From: Kibdelosporangium aridum
GTDB lineage: Bacteria; Actinomycetota; Actinomycetes; Mycobacteriales; Pseudonocardiaceae
Assembly (NCBI RefSeq): GCF_900176515.1
Contig: NZ_FWXV01000002.1
Coordinates: 434,001-498,000, forward strand
DNA length: 64,000 bases
Direction: 5' to 3'
The notes under the pieces were generated by a model. That model had not been told where the DNA came from and made no database searches. It saw nothing but the letters and a program-made list of their open reading frames with translations. Within the stretch, counting starts at the first letter, position 1. The number at the start of each line of letters is the position of its first letter. Shown here in pieces: positions 35,990-45,362 of this stretch. The position numbers were made by a program, and so were the translations under genes.

Positions 35990-36580
35990 GTGCCGCGCCC
36001 TAAGACACATGACGAGGCTTTACGCGTCCGCTTATTGGCCCGTGCCGGGGAACTGCTGTCCGGTGAAGGACCAGACGCGCTGAGCCTGCGCAGACTCGCA
36101 GCCGACGTAGGAACGTCGACCACAGCTGTCTACTCGTTGTTCGGGGGGAAGCCCGCGCTCGTGCGAGAGCTGTACGTCGATGCCTTCCACAGGTTCGGCA
36201 ACAGGCTCACTGAGGTGAGCCGGTCCGGCGATCCCGCCGAGGACCTCGTTCAACTCGGCCTGGCCTACCGCCGTGCGGCGCTGGCCGAGCCACACCTGTA
36301 CCTGATCATGTTCACCAAGGCGGTGGCCGGCTTCGAGCCGGACCACGAGACCGCGGCCCACGTGCTGGGACCGATGGTCGAGGTGGGCCGCCTGGCAGGC
36401 TTACCCGACCCCGAGACCGCCGCGATGACGGTCTGGGGGCTCGTACACGGGTTGGTCTCGCTTGAACTGAACGGGAACCTGTCAGATGCCGGCCAGGTCG
36501 AGCGCGTTCTGCGCGCCGGTCTCGCCGGCTTCAGCGTCTCGGTGGCGGTACCTCGGGCGACAACCAGCCCGTACGCGTAG
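35990..36580 (+). CDS. TetR-family transcriptional regulator
   Basis: A 196-residue repressor. The helix-turn-helix spans about residues 25-50 (LSLRRLAADVGTSTTAVYSLFGGKPAL), followed by the recognition-linked LVRELY. The C-terminal domain carries WGLVHGLVSLELNG, typical of the WHG (TetR_C_33) group. The GTG 35990 start gives the usual short arm. Neither neighbour is an obvious target gene, so its regulon is unknown. Confidence 0.86.
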   Translation: MPRPKTHDEALRVRLLARAGELLSGEGPDALSLRRLAADVGTSTTAVYSLFGGKPALVRELYVDAFHRFGNRLTEVSRSGDPAEDLVQLGLAYRRAALAEPHLYLIMFTKAVAGFEPDHETAAHVLGPMVEVGRLAGLPDPETAAMTVWGLVHGLVSLELNGNLSDAGQVERVLRAGLAGFSVSVAVPRATTSPYA

Positions 36581-36711
36581 GCGAGCCAGGGCGGCGGGGT
36601 GCCCTGACTGCTTTCACCGATGTGACTCGACGCCTTCGGGCGATTGTCGGCTGGGGACATGACGAGTCACCTTGGTCCTCTGTAGACAGCACTGGCCAGC
36701 GTCGGACAGCT

Positions 36712-37335
36712 TCAGACAGCGCCGTACTGCCGGTCGCCCGCGTCGCCGAGGCCGGGCACGATGAACCCGGAGTCGTTGAGCCGTTCGTCGATGCTCGCGG
36801 TGACCAACCGGACCGGCAGGCCGGAGTCGGCGAGCGCCTGGATGCCCTCCGGCGCGGCGAGGACACACACCGCCGTCACGTCCGTCGCGCCACGGGTGGT
36901 CAGCAGTTCGATGGTGTGCTTCATCGAGCCGCCGGTGGCCAGCATCGGATCGAGGACGAACACCGGGCGACCGGACAGGCTGTCGGGCAACGACTCCATG
37001 TACGGCGTCGGCAGCAGCGTCTCCTCGTCCCGGCTCATCCCGACGAAGCCCATCTGGGCGTCCGGGATCAGCTTCTGCGCCTGGTCGGCCATGCCGAGAC
37101 CGGCCCGCAGCACCGGGACCAGAAGCGGCGGGTTGGCCAGCCAGTACCCGTCGGTCCGGGCCACCGGCGTGTGGATGCGATCGACGCGTACGGGCGCGTC
37201 CCGCAACGCCTCGTAGATCAGGATCACGGTCAGCTCCTGCAGCGCGGCCCGGAAGGCAGCACTGTCGGTGCGCGCGTCCCGCATTGTGGTGAGGCGTGCT
37301 TTCGCCAGCGGGTGGTCCACCTCGACGACGTCCAT
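36712..37335 (-). CDS. upp: Uracil phosphoribosyltransferase
   Basis: Converts uracil and PRPP to UMP (207 residues). PRPP-binding loop [14 protein letters not shown], the RAGLGM segment, and the uracil-binding C-terminus [14 protein letters not shown] are intact. ATG 37335 ([15 protein letters not shown]) matches the family start better than ATG 37344 three codons upstream. It completes the pyrimidine salvage started by deoA and cdd elsewhere in the window. It is separated by 14 bases from the stop of the minus-strand GH97 gene and lies downstream of it. Confidence 0.94.
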   Translation of the reverse strand: MDVVEVDHPLAKARLTTMRDARTDSAAFRAALQELTVILIYEALRDAPVRVDRIHTPVARTDGYWLANPPLLVPVLRAGLGMADQAQKLIPDAQMGFVGMSRDEETLLPTPYMESLPDSLSGRPVFVLDPMLATGGSMKHTIELLTTRGATDVTAVCVLAAPEGIQALADSGLPVRLVTASIDERLNDSGFIVPGLGDAGDRQYGAV

Positions 37336-37349
37336 GGCGGACACCGTAC

Positions 37350-39158
37350 CTAGCGGGTCAGACGGATGGCGAAGCCACCGTTGCGTGCGGTTGGGACAGT
37401 CAATGTCTCCCCTTTGGCCACGGCGTGCGTGCTGAAAGTGATCTTGCCGTCGGCGCCATCCGCGTACAGCTCGGCTTTCCAGGTGCCGTCCGGCAGGAAG
37501 TCGAGCGGCACCGCGATCCGGCCTTGGTCGCCCGCGGTGATCGCACCGACGTACCAGTCAGATCCGGATTTCCTCGCCAGCACCGCGAGTCTGCCGGGCT
37601 CGCCGGCCACGAGCCTGGTCTCGTCCCACGCGGCAGGCACAGTGCGCAGCAGTTGCTCGGCGAGCGGCTGCGTGGCGTAGACCTCGACGCGGTCGGCGAG
37701 ATGCTGCACGCCGGACTCGTAGACCACCGACAAGGCCAGTTCGGCAGCATCGCTGTTCGGCCGTACGCCACTGAAGGTCACCGGGGTGAAGTCCATCGAG
37801 CCGGTGAGGTTCCGGGTGAAAGGCAGCGTGAGGTAGTGCTCGATCGGGAACGGTTCGCGACCGGGCCGCGGCCTGGTTCCCTCGCCTCCGCGCACAGCCT
37901 CCACGGTCATCACGTGCGGCCAGGTGCGTTCGACGCCCCGCGGTATCGGCGCACCGTGGAAGTTGAGCATCAGCCGGTACTTCGCCGCGGCGGCGTAAAC
38001 CGCGTCGTACCAACGCATCCGGTCCTGGCCGTCGGACTCGACGAAATCGATCTTCAGGCCGGCCGCGCCCCAGTCGGAGTACTGCCGCAACAGCCGTTCA
38101 CGTTCGCTGTCGGTGTCGATCGTCTGCCATCGCACCCACAGCCAGATGCCCACACCGCGCTCACGTGCGTAACTGACAAGTTCGGGGATCCAGTCGGCGG
38201 ACCAACCGGCGTCGACCAAGTTGTACTCCCAGCCCTGGCTGGCCGCGTAGTCCACGTACCGCTTCTGCAGTGCCAGATTGCCGGTTCCCGGTCCCCACCA
38301 CGACCAGGCCGCCCGGCCCGGCTTGATCCACGAGGTGTCGGTGATCTCCGACGGCCGGGCCAAGTCGGTCACCAGGTCACTCTCGACCACCGTGGCGAGA
38401 TCACCGACGACCATCGTGCGCCACGGTGTGGCCAGCGGCGCCTTCGCGGTCTCCGTCGGGTCGGGCAGTACCAGCTGGAACCGGCCGTTCGCGAGTCGCA
38501 CGCGGGATCCGCCATAGTTACCGTCCAGATCGGACTCCATCAGCGCCAGCCATGTGTCGTCCACTTTGAACAAGGCGGGATAGCCGTACTCGACCGGGTC
38601 CTGGTCGGCGACTGCTCGGTGCACGTGGATGCTTTCGTAGTCGCCGCGCCCATTGTCGTACGGCAGTAGGAAAGAATCGGCGGTACGCGGGACGGCGAAC
38701 TCGCTCGCTTCCCGGACCACGGTCACCCAGTTCGGTGTGTCGAAGACGTACCGGTAAGCCACGCCGTCGGCCGAAACCCGCACCACCACATTGATCCCGG
38801 CGAACCGCAGGGTGGTCTCCGCCGCCTCGCTCACATGCTGGAGCCTGCGGCCGACTGAGGTCCGGTACGTCTCGCGGACGAACCGCTGCGACATCCCGGT
38901 GTAGCGCAGTCCTTGGGTGAAGTCCCGGTGCGCCGTCTCGACTCCGAGCGCCGACGGTTCGAGCACGGTGTTGCCGTTGTGCTTGATCTCCAAGGTCAGC
39001 CGGCCACCGGCCATCCGCACGATGGCCGTAGGACCCTCGGAACGAGCCGGTGCCGTCAAAGTCCAGCGCAGCCCCGGGCTCGCCTGGCTGGTCGCCGGTA
39101 CTGCCAACGCAATCACGAGCAGCGTGACACCCAGCATCACCCGCACGCGTCCGTTCAT
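37350..39158 (-). CDS. Secreted glycoside hydrolase family 97 protein
   Basis: A 602-residue exo-acting alpha-glycosidase (alpha-glucosidase or alpha-galactosidase are the known GH97 activities). A signal peptide (to about SQAS) is followed by the N-terminal beta-sandwich, then the barrel with [42 protein letters not shown] and [11 protein letters not shown], and a C-terminal beta-domain ending GGFAIRLTR. All three GH97 regions are present. Which residue is the nucleophile, and so whether it is inverting or retaining, cannot be settled by eye. It is a lone sugar gene here, upstream of upp. Confidence 0.9.
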   Translation of the reverse strand: MNGRVRVMLGVTLLVIALAVPATSQASPGLRWTLTAPARSEGPTAIVRMAGGRLTLEIKHNGNTVLEPSALGVETAHRDFTQGLRYTGMSQRFVRETYRTSVGRRLQHVSEAAETTLRFAGINVVVRVSADGVAYRYVFDTPNWVTVVREASEFAVPRTADSFLLPYDNGRGDYESIHVHRAVADQDPVEYGYPALFKVDDTWLALMESDLDGNYGGSRVRLANGRFQLVLPDPTETAKAPLATPWRTMVVGDLATVVESDLVTDLARPSEITDTSWIKPGRAAWSWWGPGTGNLALQKRYVDYAASQGWEYNLVDAGWSADWIPELVSYARERGVGIWLWVRWQTIDTDSERERLLRQYSDWGAAGLKIDFVESDGQDRMRWYDAVYAAAAKYRLMLNFHGAPIPRGVERTWPHVMTVEAVRGGEGTRPRPGREPFPIEHYLTLPFTRNLTGSMDFTPVTFSGVRPNSDAAELALSVVYESGVQHLADRVEVYATQPLAEQLLRTVPAAWDETRLVAGEPGRLAVLARKSGSDWYVGAITAGDQGRIAVPLDFLPDGTWKAELYADGADGKITFSTHAVAKGETLTVPTARNGGFAIRLTR

Positions 39159-39311
39159 CTTTCTCCTTCATTGGAGGAACGCGGCGGATCCACCCCAGGA
39201 TAGTCGGATGTCTGTCGGCGAATCACCCCCGTTTGGCCGCCAACAGGCGCGATTCATCGGGTGTATGGCTGGTGCTCCCCAGCACGCACGCGCGGTACTA
39301 CCCTCTGGCAG

Positions 39312-39965
39312 GTGAGCCAAGACCAGCCTGGGGACCACCTGAGCATCCGGATCTCGAACGAGGATCGCGAGCGTGTGGCGCAGATCCTGCACAACGCGAT
39401 GGCCGAGGGCCGCCTCGAGATGTCCGAGCTGGAGGAACGGCTGGACCAGGTGTACGCCGCCAAGACCTTCGGCGACCTCGAACCGATCACGCGCGACCTG
39501 CCCGTGCAGTCGAACAGCCCGGTCCCGCAGCCACACAAGGTGCCGAGCCCACTACCCAGCGGCCGAATCGTGCCCGGCGCGACGGTAGGGCCCCGTAACT
39601 CCGTCGCGGTGATGTCCGGCGTCGAGCGCAAAGGCGAATGGGTCGTCCCACAGCAGCACAACGCCATCGCGGTGATGGGCGGCGTGGAACTCAACCTGAC
39701 GTACGCCCGGTTCGAGGCCCCGGAAACGGTGATTTCCTGCTTCGCGTTCATGGGCGGCATCGAAATCTACGTACCGGACGACATATACGTCATCGTCGAC
39801 GGTTTCGGCTTCATGGGCGCGTTCGAGGACAAGTCGATGGGCCAGCCCGCACCAGGCCGTCCGGTCGTGCGGATCAACGGTTTCGCCATGATGGGCGGGG
39901 TGGAAGTCAAGCCGCCCAAGCGTAAGCACCTCAGGGACGCCGACCGCCACGAGATCGAAGAGTGA
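39312..39965 (+). CDS. DUF1707 protein with LiaF-like C-terminal domain
   Basis: A 217-residue cytoplasmic protein. The N-terminal DUF1707 (SHOCT-like) domain is IRISNEDRERVAQILHNAMAEGRLEMSELEERLDQVYAAKT; the C-terminal part has repeated strands with AVMGGVEL, FAFMGGIEI, FGFMGAFED and AMMGGVEV, as in LiaF/DUF2154 beta-helices. LiaF proteins regulate envelope stress systems, but no sensor kinase is adjacent. The GTG 39312 start places DUF1707 close to the N-terminus; an in-frame ATG at 39261 is possible. A hairpin follows the stop. Confidence 0.86.
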   Translation: MSQDQPGDHLSIRISNEDRERVAQILHNAMAEGRLEMSELEERLDQVYAAKTFGDLEPITRDLPVQSNSPVPQPHKVPSPLPSGRIVPGATVGPRNSVAVMSGVERKGEWVVPQQHNAIAVMGGVELNLTYARFEAPETVISCFAFMGGIEIYVPDDIYVIVDGFGFMGAFEDKSMGQPAPGRPVVRINGFAMMGGVEVKPPKRKHLRDADRHEIEE

Positions 39966-39987
39966 GCCGAAGCTAGCCGACGGAGTG

Positions 39988-40025
39988 GGATGAGTCCATA
40001 CGAAGACGCTCATACGGACTCATCC
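39988..40025. terminator. Bidirectional terminator hairpin
   Basis: Arms GGATGAGTCC (39988-39997) and GGACTCATCC (40016-40025) pair perfectly and can be extended by partial pairing of the loop. It separates the convergent DUF1707 and DUF1996 genes. Confidence 0.72.
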
Positions 40026-40042
40026 GAGTGGCTGATAAACGA

Positions 40043-40972
40043 TCAGATCGGGTTGCCGTTGGTGCCGCAGATGCGCTGAGCACGGATGCAGTCGCGCATT
40101 CTGCGTTCGAGCTCAGCCGGATCCCATGCGTTCATGAAATCGCCGTGGAACGTGAATCCGGGCGCTGTGGTGACGTTCGTGCCGTTTCGCGTGCCTGCGA
40201 GGGTCAGGCCGGTTCCGTTGACCGGGTATGTGATCAGGAATTCCGTGCGGGGCAGGACGACCGGGTGTGTGGGTGGGCAGACGAGGCCGGGTGCGAAGGC
40301 CATGTGGTCCTTGTGGTTCGGCGAGTCGAGGTCCCTGCCGTTCCAGCATGTGGGGAAGTCCAGGTAGGTCTCCAATTTGCTGCCGGGCGGGCAGTTCATG
40401 AAGTCTCGGCTGGACGCTCCGTGTCCCACACATGACCATCGGGCCGCTGGGTTCTGGTCCGCGGTGGCCGCGGTCGCGTTGCCGACGACGATCCGCAGGC
40501 CTTGTGGTGGGGCGACGGCTTGCGGCGCGTTGTGGATGCCTTGGTAGTAGATGATCACGCTTTCCGGCGCTACTGGCACACCGTTCTTGTACAGCGTCGG
40601 TACCCAGTACGCGGAGAGGTCCGCCGTTGGCTGGCAGTTGGTCGTGCCCGAACGCAGGGACTGCAGGGTTGAGTGGGCGTTGGTCGTGCGGTTTCCGAAG
40701 AACTCGTGGATGTGGGAGACGTTCGGCTGGTTCGGGAACACGATCGGGTCGTTGCCTGCCCGATGGCTTGAGAGGCAGTTCGCGCGAAACTCCGACGCCG
40801 CGAACGGCATGACCGGGCCCGCGTCGAGGGTCAGCGCGTGGGCAGAGTGTCCAGTCGGTGATTGAGTCGTGAGCAGGGTGACCACCAGCACCAGCGGGGT
40901 CACCGCGACCGCCGCCATGAGACGTCGGCGGAAACGTTTCCAACCTGACATTTGCAGGGTTTGCGCAGGCAT
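40043..40972 (-). CDS. Secreted DUF1996 protein
   Basis: A 309-residue extracellular protein. A long N-terminal signal/anchor (RRRLMAAVAVTPLVLVVTLLTT) is followed by the DUF1996 domain: FRANCLSSHRAGNDPIVFPN, VSHIHEFFGN, SAYWVPTLY, CWNGRDLDSPNHKDHMAF and FHGDFMNAWDP. Conserved His and Cys suggest a metal or disulphide-stabilised site. DUF1996 proteins are often found with carbohydrate-active modules in fungi and actinomycetes, but no catalytic role is established to my knowledge. GAGGAGGG precedes ATG 40972. A LacI-type operator lies 22 bases upstream. Confidence 0.86.
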   Translation of the reverse strand: MPAQTLQMSGWKRFRRRLMAAVAVTPLVLVVTLLTTQSPTGHSAHALTLDAGPVMPFAASEFRANCLSSHRAGNDPIVFPNQPNVSHIHEFFGNRTTNAHSTLQSLRSGTTNCQPTADLSAYWVPTLYKNGVPVAPESVIIYYQGIHNAPQAVAPPQGLRIVVGNATAATADQNPAARWSCVGHGASSRDFMNCPPGSKLETYLDFPTCWNGRDLDSPNHKDHMAFAPGLVCPPTHPVVLPRTEFLITYPVNGTGLTLAGTRNGTNVTTAPGFTFHGDFMNAWDPAELERRMRDCIRAQRICGTNGNPI

Positions 40973-40993
40973 GGGCCCTCCTCGTTGAGGTTA

Positions 40994-41007
40994 TGAGAGC
41001 GCTCTCA
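40994..41007 (-). promoter_or_regulatory. LacI-type operator upstream of DUF1996 gene
   Basis: TGAGAGCGCTCTCA is a 14-base perfect palindrome with the central CG step typical of LacI/GalR-family operators, as seen upstream of many actinomycete carbohydrate genes. It overlaps the probable 5' region of the DUF1996 gene. No LacI-family gene is in the window. Confidence 0.65.
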
Positions 41008-41040
41008 CGCTTCTCAATGTAACAAGAGGGTCAAGGCCGC

Positions 41041-41286
41041 GTGTCCACCATTCCGGCACAGTGAGATGCACGTTGCGACACGGCGTGTCCACCGTTGCGA
41101 CACAGCGTGCCTGCCTTTGCGGCACAGTCAGGGCACCGCTGGCTTTCAGGTGGTTGCTCGAATGAATTTCCGCGTGTCCGCCCCACCGGCACGGTGAGTC
41201 AAACTGCTCGACTCGCTTCCAGCTCGGTTGGCTTTCGCTTTGCGCCGCTCGCGTTCAACTCACCATGCCGGAGCGGCAGACACGCG
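41041..41286. repeat. Intergenic imperfect repeats and long inverted repeat
   Basis: Copies of a roughly 25-base unit resembling GTGTCCACCGTTGCGACACAG occur at 41041, 41085, 41107 and 41172. In addition the 29-base segment 41171-41199 is complementary to 41258-41286 at 25 of 29 positions, enclosing about 58 bases. A separate short hairpin lies at 41306-41330. The stretch 40973-41380 has no coding gene that I can see. It may be a family of dispersed intergenic repeats. Confidence 0.55.
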
Positions 41287-41380
41287 CGGACGCCCGTCAC
41301 CGAGGCCCCTCGCTCGCTTCGCTCGCGGGGTTCTCGCTGTTACCCGGGCGTTGCCCGAGCGCGCGCATAGACTCTGACTC

Positions 41381-42355
41381 ATGGCCACACCCACGACAGC
41401 GCGGTCGAGCGAGGGGCTACCGCCCGAACTCGCCGACGCGACCCGCGACGAGACGACCCTGCGCAGATTCCTGCTCGGGCTGCCTGGCGTCGACCAGGTC
41501 GGTGTCGAACAACGAGCCGCTGGCCTGGCCACGCGGAGCATCAAGAAGGCCGCCAAACTCCAGGCCATCGACATGGCCATCTCGATGGTCGACCTGACCA
41601 CGCTGGAAGGCGCGGACACGCCCGGCAAGGTGCGCTCGCTGTGCGCGAAGGCCCGCCGTCCCGACCCCGAACGGCCGGACGTGCCGCAGGTCGCCGCCGT
41701 CTGCGTCTACCCCGACCTGGTCGCGACCGCGGTCGAGGCCCTCGGGGGCGCGCCGATCGAAGTCGCGAGTGTCGCGACTGCCTTCCCGTCCGGCCGGGCC
41801 GCGCGGGAGATCAAGCTGGCGGACGTCAAGGACGCCGTTGACGCGGGTGCGTCCGAAGTGGACATGGTGATCGACCGCGGTGCTTTCCTTTCCGGCCGTT
41901 ACGGCCAGGTGTTCGAGGAGATCCAGGCCGTCAAGGCGGCCTGCGGCGACGCGCACCTGAAGGTCATCCTGGAGACCGGCGAGCTGGTCACGTACGACAA
42001 CGTGCGCCGCGCGTCCTGGCTGGCGCTGCTCGCTGGTGGCGATTTCATCAAGACCTCGACCGGCAAGGTGTCCCCAGCGGCCACACTCCCGGTCACGCAC
42101 GTGATGCTGCAGGCCGTGCACGACTGGCACAAGGCGACCGGTGAGCTGCGTGGGGTGAAGCCCGCGGGCGGCATCCGGGACACCAAGACCGCGGTCCGCT
42201 ACCTCGTCGCGGTGCACGAAGTCGCCGGGCCGCAGTGGCTCGACCCCAAGCTGTTCCGGTTCGGCGCGTCCAGCCTGCTCAACGACCTGCTGATGCAGCG
42301 AAGGACCCAACTCGAGGGCCACTACAGCGGCCCGGACTATGTGACGGTGGACTGA
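41381..42355 (+). CDS. deoC: Deoxyribose-phosphate aldolase
   Basis: Cleaves 2-deoxyribose-5-phosphate to acetaldehyde and glyceraldehyde-3-phosphate (324 residues, the long form). The Schiff-base Lys is in GGDFIKTSTGK; the proton-relay Lys is in GVKPAGGIRD; and EVDMVIDRGAF and LKVILETGEL are conserved. It heads an operon whose next two genes are aldehyde dehydrogenases, so acetaldehyde can be oxidised at once. It connects with deoD and deoA in deoxynucleoside catabolism. Confidence 0.95.
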   Translation: MATPTTARSSEGLPPELADATRDETTLRRFLLGLPGVDQVGVEQRAAGLATRSIKKAAKLQAIDMAISMVDLTTLEGADTPGKVRSLCAKARRPDPERPDVPQVAAVCVYPDLVATAVEALGGAPIEVASVATAFPSGRAAREIKLADVKDAVDAGASEVDMVIDRGAFLSGRYGQVFEEIQAVKAACGDAHLKVILETGELVTYDNVRRASWLALLAGGDFIKTSTGKVSPAATLPVTHVMLQAVHDWHKATGELRGVKPAGGIRDTKTAVRYLVAVHEVAGPQWLDPKLFRFGASSLLNDLLMQRRTQLEGHYSGPDYVTVD

Positions 42356-42359
42356 CAAC

Positions 42360-43793
42360 ATGACGACTTGGGACTACGCACCCGCACCGGAGTCACGGGA
42401 CATCGCCAACCTCAAGCCGAGCTACCGGATGTTCGTGGACGGCAAGTTCGTCGAGGGCACCGGTGAGCCGCTGAAGTCGATCAACCCGGCCACCGAGGAG
42501 GTCCTCGCCGAGGTCTCCACCGCGTCGCCGTCCGATGTGGACACCGCGGTCAAGGCGGCCCGCCGGGCGTACGACAAGGTGTGGGGCAAGATGCCCGGCG
42601 CCGAGCGGGCCAAGTACATCTTCCGGATCGCCCGGATGATCGCCGAGCGCGGCCGGGAACTCGCGGTGCTGGAGAGCCTGGACAACGGCAAGCCGATCAA
42701 GGAGTCACGCGACACCGACATCCCGACCGCGTCCGCGCACTTCTTCTACCACGCGGGCTGGGCCGACAAGCTGGACTACGCGGGCTTCGGGCCGTCACCG
42801 CAGCCGCTGGGGGTCGCGGGACAGGTGATCCCGTGGAACTTCCCGCTGCTGATGGCCGCGTGGAAGATCGCGCCCGCATTGGCTTGCGGCAACACGGTTG
42901 TGCTCAAACCCGCCGAGACGACACCGCTGACCGCGTTGGTGCTGGCGGAGATCATCCAGCAGGCCGACCTGCCGCCCGGCGTCGTGAACATCATCCCCGG
43001 TGCGGGCAACATCGGCGCCGAACTGGTGAACCACCCGCAGGTCAACAAGGTCGCGTTCACCGGATCGACCGAGGTCGGCAAACTGATCCAGGGCTCGCTG
43101 GCCGGGACCGGCAAGAAGCTCACGCTGGAACTGGGTGGCAAGGCCGCGAACATCGTCTTCGACGACGCGCCTCTCGACCAGGCGGTCGAGGGCATCGTCA
43201 ACGGCATCTTCTTCAACCAGGGGCACGTCTGCTGCGCCGGATCCCGGCTGCTGGTCCAGGAGTCCATCGCGGACGAACTGCTGGCGAAGCTGCGCACCCG
43301 GGTGTCCACCTTGCGCGTCGGCGACCCGTTGGACAAGAACACCGACGTCGGCGCGATCAACTCCAGCGAGCAGCTGGCCAAGATCCGCGAGCTGACCCAG
43401 GCAGGCGTCGACGAGGGCGCCGAGCAGTGGACAAGCCCGTGCTCGTTGCCGGACAAGGGTTTCTTCTTCGCGCCGACGGTGTTCTCGAACGTCAGCCAGG
43501 CGATGCGGATCGCCCGTGAGGAGATCTTCGGGCCGGTGCTGTCGGTGCTGACGTTCCGTACCCCGGACGAGGCCGTGGCCAAGGCGAACAACACGCCGTA
43601 CGGCCTGTCGGCCGGGATCTGGACCGAGAAGGGGTCCCGGATCCTGTACATGGCCAACAAGATGCGGGCCGGTGTGGTCTGGGCCAACACGTTCAACCGC
43701 TTCGATCCCACCGCGCCGTTCGGTGGCTACCAGGAGTCGGGCTTCGGCCGCGAGGGCGGACGGACCGGGCTGGAGGCTTACCTCGATGTCTGA
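42360..43793 (+). CDS. Aldehyde dehydrogenase (NAD(P)-dependent)
   Basis: A full-length 477-residue aldehyde dehydrogenase. GFGPSPQPLGVAGQVIPWNFPLLMAAWK is the family N-terminal signature, TGSTEVGK the coenzyme loop, LELGGKAANIVF the general-base Glu and GHVCCAGSRLLVQ the catalytic Cys. The C-terminal ARFAPFGG-type motif reads FDPTAPFGGYQESGFGREGG. It begins five bases after deoC. Its most likely substrate in this setting is acetaldehyde from DeoC, which is an inference from context. Confidence 0.93.
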   Translation: MTTWDYAPAPESRDIANLKPSYRMFVDGKFVEGTGEPLKSINPATEEVLAEVSTASPSDVDTAVKAARRAYDKVWGKMPGAERAKYIFRIARMIAERGRELAVLESLDNGKPIKESRDTDIPTASAHFFYHAGWADKLDYAGFGPSPQPLGVAGQVIPWNFPLLMAAWKIAPALACGNTVVLKPAETTPLTALVLAEIIQQADLPPGVVNIIPGAGNIGAELVNHPQVNKVAFTGSTEVGKLIQGSLAGTGKKLTLELGGKAANIVFDDAPLDQAVEGIVNGIFFNQGHVCCAGSRLLVQESIADELLAKLRTRVSTLRVGDPLDKNTDVGAINSSEQLAKIRELTQAGVDEGAEQWTSPCSLPDKGFFFAPTVFSNVSQAMRIAREEIFGPVLSVLTFRTPDEAVAKANNTPYGLSAGIWTEKGSRILYMANKMRAGVVWANTFNRFDPTAPFGGYQESGFGREGGRTGLEAYLDV

Positions 43794-44682
43794 GAACCGT
43801 TTTGCCCGCGGCGGAGCCGACAATCGGGTCACAGTGGCGAAGACGTTCAAACTCTTCATCGGAGGGGCGTTCCCCCGCTCGGAGTCCGGGCGCTCGTACC
43901 CGGTGAACGACACCAAGGGCAAGTTCCTCGCCAACGCGGCTCAGGCGTCCCGAAAGGACGCCCGTGAAGCGGTTGTCGCCGCCCGCAAGGCTTTTCCGAA
44001 ATGGTCCGGGGCGACGGCGTACAACCGTGGCCAAGTGCTCTACCGGGTCGCCGAGCTGATGGAAGGTCGCCGCGACCAGTTCATCAACGATGTCGCTGCC
44101 AGCGAAGGCATCCAGACCAAGCGCGCCCAGTCCCTTGTGGACGTGGCGATCGACCGGTGGGTCTGGTACGCGGGCTGGACGGACAAGATCGCGACCGTGC
44201 TCGGCGCGGCGAACCCCGTTGCCGGACCGTACTTCTCCTTCACCGTCCCCGAGCCGACCGGCGTGGTCGCGGTCTTCGCGCCGCAGGAGTCGTCCCTGCT
44301 CGGGCTGGTCAGCGTGGTGGCGCCGGTGATCGCCTCCGGCAACACGGCGGTGGTCGTGACCAGCAAGGACCGTCCACTGCCGTCGATCACCCTGTCCGAG
44401 GTGCTGGCGACCTCGGACGTGCCGGGCGGGGTTGTCAACATTCTGACCGGCAGCGCCGTCGAGCTGGCCCCGTGGCTGGCTTCGCACGCGGACGTGAACG
44501 CCCTGGACCTGACCGGCGCGCCCACGATCCTCCGGGCGGAGCTGGAGAAGGCCGCCGCGGGCACGGTGAAGCGCGTGCTGCGCGCACCGTCCGCTGAACC
44601 GGACTGGACCAAGCAGCCCGATATTTCCCGCATGCGCGCATATCTGGAAGCCAAGACAGTCTGGCACCCTATGGGAGTATGA
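43786..44682 (+). CDS. Half-length aldehyde dehydrogenase-like protein, no catalytic Cys
   Basis: A 298-residue protein matching the N-terminal coenzyme-binding half of aldehyde dehydrogenases (FKLFIGGAFPRSESGRSYPV, FTVPEPTGVVAVFAPQESSLLGL, GNTAVVVTSKDRPLPSITLSEV, ATSDVPGGVVNILTG). The region with the catalytic Cys and the C-terminal half are missing, and LELGG is replaced. ATG 43786 overlaps the preceding gene by eight bases. Such a pair after deoC seems conserved in actinobacteria from memory, so it is more likely a partner or regulatory subunit than a broken gene. Confidence 0.78.
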   Translation: MSENRFARGGADNRVTVAKTFKLFIGGAFPRSESGRSYPVNDTKGKFLANAAQASRKDAREAVVAARKAFPKWSGATAYNRGQVLYRVAELMEGRRDQFINDVAASEGIQTKRAQSLVDVAIDRWVWYAGWTDKIATVLGAANPVAGPYFSFTVPEPTGVVAVFAPQESSLLGLVSVVAPVIASGNTAVVVTSKDRPLPSITLSEVLATSDVPGGVVNILTGSAVELAPWLASHADVNALDLTGAPTILRAELEKAAAGTVKRVLRAPSAEPDWTKQPDISRMRAYLEAKTVWHPMGV

Positions 44683-45362
44683 CGACCGAGGTCGACAAGA
44701 TCACCCAACTGATCGCCGCGATGCTGAGTGAAACCCATGGCATCGCGGCGTTTCAGCGTGGTGATGTGGTTGAGCTGCCCGACTTGTCCCTGGTGGTCAA
44801 AGTCGAGCAACCGATCTGGCACCAGGACGGCAAGCTCGTGCAGTTGCCGATCGCGATCGGCGACCCCTCGTGGTCAGCGCTCGCGTGGGACCAGGCTGTC
44901 GGTGTCGCGGGCGAGGACATGCATCCGCTCGCGCAGGCGCTGATGGCGTGGGTGCATCACGTGCTGCCGCTGTTCATCGCGCTGCGTGCGCCGGACAACC
45001 CGCTGGCCGGCTCGGTCTTCCGGCTCGGCGCCACGGACGCGGGCGGCCATCCGGCCCAGTTGCTGGCGGCGCCGGTGATGATGCGGATGTTCGGCGAGCC
45101 ACCCGAGTCGTTCCAGCAGGTTCTCTCCGACGACCCGCCCAGCCTGCTGGTCGCCGAACGGCTGCTCGGCGAGGTCCGGCTGACCGAGCAGCCGCTGTGG
45201 CTGTACACCATGTCCGGCAAGGCAGGCGACGAGGCGATCAGAGAGGTGACGGTGAACAACGCGGTGGCAACGGACGACTTCCCCGGTTTCGACGCCGTCC
45301 TCGACTGGGGCGACGCCAACGGCACCGTGAAGTCGTGGGTGGTGTTGCGCCGCGATGCCTGA
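44679..45362 (+). CDS. Conserved hypothetical protein, tandem copy 1
   Basis: A 227-residue soluble protein of unknown function, paralogous to the next gene. Shared motifs are VGVAGED.HP, WVHHVLPLFIALRAPDNPL, and the C-terminal VNNAVATDDFPGFDAVLDWGDANGTVKSWVVL. ATG 44679 overlaps the end of the short aldehyde dehydrogenase gene by four bases, so it is translationally coupled. No signal peptide or membrane segment is present. I cannot name the family with confidence. Confidence 0.7.
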   Translation: MTTEVDKITQLIAAMLSETHGIAAFQRGDVVELPDLSLVVKVEQPIWHQDGKLVQLPIAIGDPSWSALAWDQAVGVAGEDMHPLAQALMAWVHHVLPLFIALRAPDNPLAGSVFRLGATDAGGHPAQLLAAPVMMRMFGEPPESFQQVLSDDPPSLLVAERLLGEVRLTEQPLWLYTMSGKAGDEAIREVTVNNAVATDDFPGFDAVLDWGDANGTVKSWVVLRRDA

